A stretch of DNA of 55,886 bases, taken from positions 1 through 55,886 of the forward strand of contig CATKXN010000004.1 of the NCBI GenBank assembly GCA_949840605.1, in the 5' to 3' direction. Below, piece after piece: positions 53,817 to 55,886 of the stretch; position 1 is the first letter of the stretch; the number at the start of each line of letters is the position of its first letter. A model generated the notes under the pieces. The model saw only the letters and a list, made by a program, of their open reading frames with translations, had not been told where the DNA came from and ran no database searches. Position numbers and translations under genes: made by a program. Origin of the DNA: an uncultured Alistipes sp. GTDB lineage: Bacteria > Bacteroidota > Bacteroidia > Bacteroidales > Rikenellaceae.

Positions 53817-54713
53817 TCAGTCGTGTAAATCGCAACATCGTTCCGCGGCGGATTCGAATTCGAGCGTCGCATGGGAGATTTCCGAACGGCTCAGCAGCTC
53901 CTTCAACGTGCGTTTCACCGTTTCCATCCGGGAAAGACTGTCGAGGACGACATGAGCCGTAAGAGCGTTTTCGGTCGTACTGATGGCCCAAACGTGAATA
54001 TGATGAACCGCCCTGACACCCGGAACTGCCGCCATCTTCCGTTCGATCTCGGCGACATCGATACCGGCGGGAACCCCGTCGAGCGAAAGACGCAGGCTGT
54101 CGCGGGTCAGCGACCAGACCGAAGCCACGATCACCCCGGCGACGACGAGCCCCACGATCGGGTCGACGACGGTCCAGCCGGTCCACGAGATCACGAGCCC
54201 CGAAACCAGCACTCCGACCGACACCAGCGCATCGGCAGCCATGTGGAGGTAGGCTCCCTTGACATTCAGGTCGCGGTCCTTGTCCTTCATGAAGAGCCAC
54301 GCCGTGAAGCCGTTGATCGCTACGCCGACCCCGGCTGTCCAGGCGATGGCGCCGCCCGCGACCGGTTCGGGATGCAGCATGCGGCCGATACTTTCGGCGA
54401 CGATGACGCCGACGGCGATCAGCAGAATCACCGAGTTGAGCAGCGAGATCAGCACGGTGCTCTTCTTGTAGCCGTAGGTGTATCTGGGCGTGGCACGGGC
54501 CTGGGCCAGCCGGAATGCCAGCATGGCCAGCAGTAGGCTGGCTACGTCGGAGAGGTTGTGCCCGGCGTCGGAGAGCAGTCCCATCGACCCGTAGCAGAGG
54601 CCGACGGCGAATTCGACCACGACGAAGCCCACATTGAGGACGATGCCCCAGATGAAAGCCTTGTTGAGCGAAGTGACCGTGTGATCGTAATGGTGATGGT
54701 GTTCGTGTGTCAT
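53817..54713 (-). CDS. Cation diffusion facilitator (zinc-type) exporter
   Basis: A 298-residue inner-membrane transporter with six predicted helices and a His-rich N-terminus (THEHHHHYDH). The metal-binding sites in helices 2 and 5 are HxxxD in SDAGHNLSDV and HMAADALVSVG, the zinc-type pattern of CzcD/ZitB. The cytoplasmic ferredoxin-like domain (about 205-290) contains VHHIHVWAISTTENALTAH. It exchanges Zn2+ (or related metals) for protons. Its start overlaps the regulator's stop as ATGA. Confidence 0.93.
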   Translation of the reverse strand: MTHEHHHHYDHTVTSLNKAFIWGIVLNVGFVVVEFAVGLCYGSMGLLSDAGHNLSDVASLLLAMLAFRLAQARATPRYTYGYKKSTVLISLLNSVILLIAVGVIVAESIGRMLHPEPVAGGAIAWTAGVGVAINGFTAWLFMKDKDRDLNVKGAYLHMAADALVSVGVLVSGLVISWTGWTVVDPIVGLVVAGVIVASVWSLTRDSLRLSLDGVPAGIDVAEIERKMAAVPGVRAVHHIHVWAISTTENALTAHVVLDSLSRMETVKRTLKELLSRSEISHATLEFESAAERCCDLHD

Positions 54714-55642
54714 GACTGCGAATCGGTTATGGTCTCCTTGATTTCGGAGAGTTCGACCAGTTTGTTGACGATGGCATAGATCGTGAGCCCCGCCGCGGAG
54801 TGTATCTGCAGCTTGGCGGCGATGTTCCGTCGGTGGGTGATGACGGTGTGGGCCGAGATGCAGAGCACGTCGGCGATCTGTTTGTTGGTCATGCCCTTCA
54901 CCACGCAGACGATGATCTCCTTCTCGCGGGCGCTCAGCGGCTCGGGCTTCGCCACACGGGGTCCCGTCGCCGCCAGCCGTTCGACGGCCGGAATGAAAAT
55001 CTCATCCTCGACGGCGTTGTGCGAGGCGAGTTCGTGCTCGCAGTTGAAGATGTCGAACAGCACGCCGTTCAGCTCGTTCGTACTGCCCGAAGGGTAATAT
55101 TTGATGATGATGTTTTTCAGTTCACGCAGCTTGACGTCGACCTGATCGTGGCGGCGGCGGAAAATGTCCATCGAATAGTCCGAATTCTTCCCGCCCGCGA
55201 GCAGCGACTCGACATAGGGAAAGACGGTCTGCTCCTCGTAGGACATGTGGCGCTGGACCTCGGCAGCGTATTCGTCGAAAAAACGCATGATGGCGAACGA
55301 CACGTCATTCCGGGCGCAGTCGACCGCCTCGATCAGCTTGCGGCGGATGGCCGGAAGGCGGAAATCGAGGAAGTAGCCGTGCGAATTGTGCAGGTAGTCG
55401 GTCAGCGAACGCACCGAGACCTCACCGGCCAGTTCGGCCCCGCTGCCGAAATTCATCAGCATGTTGACCACGGCGAGGAACGTGGCCGCATCGACCTGGT
55501 TGTCGGCGCACACCTCGGCGATGGTCTTGTCGCCGAACCCCAGGGCGATGCCGAAACGGCTCATCACCTGCAAGACGGCATAACGGTCGCACACCAGATC
55601 GCACATCCTGTCGTCGCCCGTATATCCACCCTTTTTATACAT
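54710..55642 (-). CDS. Hemerythrin-LuxR fusion transcription regulator
   Basis: A 310-residue fusion. The N-terminus (about 15-60; FGDKTIAEVCADNQVD) resembles the ScdA/Ric N-terminal module. A hemerythrin four-helix bundle (about 70-215) carries likely diiron ligands: His in NSHGYFLD, His and Glu in RHMSYEEQTVFPYVE, His in RRRHDQV, and His/His/Glu in CEHELASHNAVEDEIF. A LuxR-type helix-turn-helix ends the protein (LSAREKEIIVCVVKGMTNKQ, SAHTVITHRRNI). It probably senses iron, oxygen or nitric oxide and controls transcription. The start at 55642 follows the promoter at 55668. It is coupled to the CDF gene. Confidence 0.9.
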   Translation of the reverse strand: MYKKGGYTGDDRMCDLVCDRYAVLQVMSRFGIALGFGDKTIAEVCADNQVDAATFLAVVNMLMNFGSGAELAGEVSVRSLTDYLHNSHGYFLDFRLPAIRRKLIEAVDCARNDVSFAIMRFFDEYAAEVQRHMSYEEQTVFPYVESLLAGGKNSDYSMDIFRRRHDQVDVKLRELKNIIIKYYPSGSTNELNGVLFDIFNCEHELASHNAVEDEIFIPAVERLAATGPRVAKPEPLSAREKEIIVCVVKGMTNKQIADVLCISAHTVITHRRNIAAKLQIHSAAGLTIYAIVNKLVELSEIKETITDSQS

Positions 55643-55647
55643 AAATA

Positions 55648-55704
55648 TAGGTATTGTTTGCTGAGCACAAAGGTATCCGGACAAGGCCCGTGCCGCAATA
55701 CCTA
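55648..55704. promoter_or_regulatory. Inverted repeat flanking the regulator promoter
   Basis: TAGGTATTG (55648-55656) and its exact reverse complement CAATACCTA (55696-55704) flank the -7 box. The right copy overlaps the -33 box and forms an AATACC-N8-GGTATT repeat with 55711-55716. This could be an operator. Confidence 0.4.
55668..55698 (-). promoter_or_regulatory. Promoter for the hemerythrin-LuxR gene
   Basis: On the minus strand: TTG (55698-55696), a 20-base spacer, and TACCTTTG (55675-55668). Start expected near 55661, about 19 bases before the ATG at 55642. Confidence 0.6.
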
Positions 55705-55717
55705 AAATGCGGTATTT

Positions 55718-55886
55718 TCATCGGCGGCCGATATCCGCGTAAGTCGTCTGCAGCATCGTGCGGCCGACGTCGAGCAGTTCGGGGTTCGTCGCCGTCACCG
55801 CCCTGCCGGCCGTAGCGTCCCACACCGCCTCGCCCGAGGCGTCCACGACGCCGAACCCGTCGTTGAAAGTGTAGTAAGCGAACTTG
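55718..55886 (-). CDS. 3' end of a gene, possibly LTA synthase/sulfatase family (partial)
   Basis: The last 55 residues of a protein whose 5' part lies beyond the window, ending DVGRTMLQTTYADIGRR. The start of the fragment, KFAYYTFNDGFGVVDASGEA, resembles the C-terminal end of Bacteroidetes LTA synthase-like (phosphoglycerol transferase/sulfatase) proteins, but the fragment is too short to be sure. No frame breaks were seen in it. It is followed by the divergent-like repeat region of the regulator. Confidence 0.4.
   Translation of the reverse strand, partial: KFAYYTFNDGFGVVDASGEAVWDATAGRAVTATNPELLDVGRTMLQTTYADIGRR

Overview
The window looks like a chromosomal segment of a GC-rich member of the Bacteroidales, most like Alistipes (Rikenellaceae). 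The basis is: SusC/SusD outer-membrane genes, Bacteroidetes-only families (DUF4924, DUF4271, DUF4843, LruC/DUF4842), Bacteroidetes-type promoters (TTTG or TTG, about 19-22 bases, TAnnTTTG) in front of many genes, almost no Shine-Dalgarno sites, and strongly GC-rich third codon positions. The genus is inferred, not proven.

Layout. (1) Bases 1-7260 are core genes: a DUF4924 protein, a GNAT acetyltransferase, rpmH, murA (with Asp in place of the catalytic Cys), tdk, a hypothetical gene overlapping cstA, and tRNA-Thr(CGT). A decayed integrase fragment follows the tRNA, bracketed by degenerate direct repeats. (2) Bases 7447-29962 hold a large exopolysaccharide/capsule locus. It is led by a divergent sensor kinase and a receiver-only response regulator, followed by a phosphoglycosyl transferase fused to a pseudo-receiver, a half-length TolC-like protein, a Wzc-like co-polymerase with a degenerate kinase domain, a Wzy-like polymerase and three glycosyltransferases. 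After a strong terminator and an opposite-strand LruC lipoprotein come an acyltransferase, four more glycosyltransferases, a Wzx flippase, a REC-histidine kinase hybrid, an opposite-strand EEP-family protein, and a UDP-glucuronate decarboxylase that could supply UDP-xylose. (3) Bases 30100-40266 form one apparent operon: a secreted zinc metalloprotease, SusC (with STN domain), SusD, a DUF4843 lipoprotein and a PKD-like lipoprotein. No glycoside hydrolase is in it, so protein or peptide uptake is a better guess than glycan uptake.

(4) Bases 40313-45060 carry a GH109-like lipoprotein, lnt, folC and a DUF3467 protein. (5) Bases 45266-53624 are mostly housekeeping genes read rightward: a LysE-type exporter behind a tandemly repeated promoter/palindrome cassette, cmk, ispH, a small membrane protein, an S41 protease, an orphan sensor kinase, DUF4271, hemD, rnpA and yidD. 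(6) Leftward at the right edge are a hemerythrin-LuxR regulator coupled to a cation diffusion facilitator, and the 3' end of one more gene.

The least ordinary parts are the exopolysaccharide locus (pseudo-receiver transferase, short TolC-like protein, apparent pseudokinase Wzc), the repeated promoter cassettes in front of murA and the LysE gene, and the hemerythrin-LuxR/CDF pair. No CRISPR array, intact prophage, intact insertion sequence or rRNA operon was seen.
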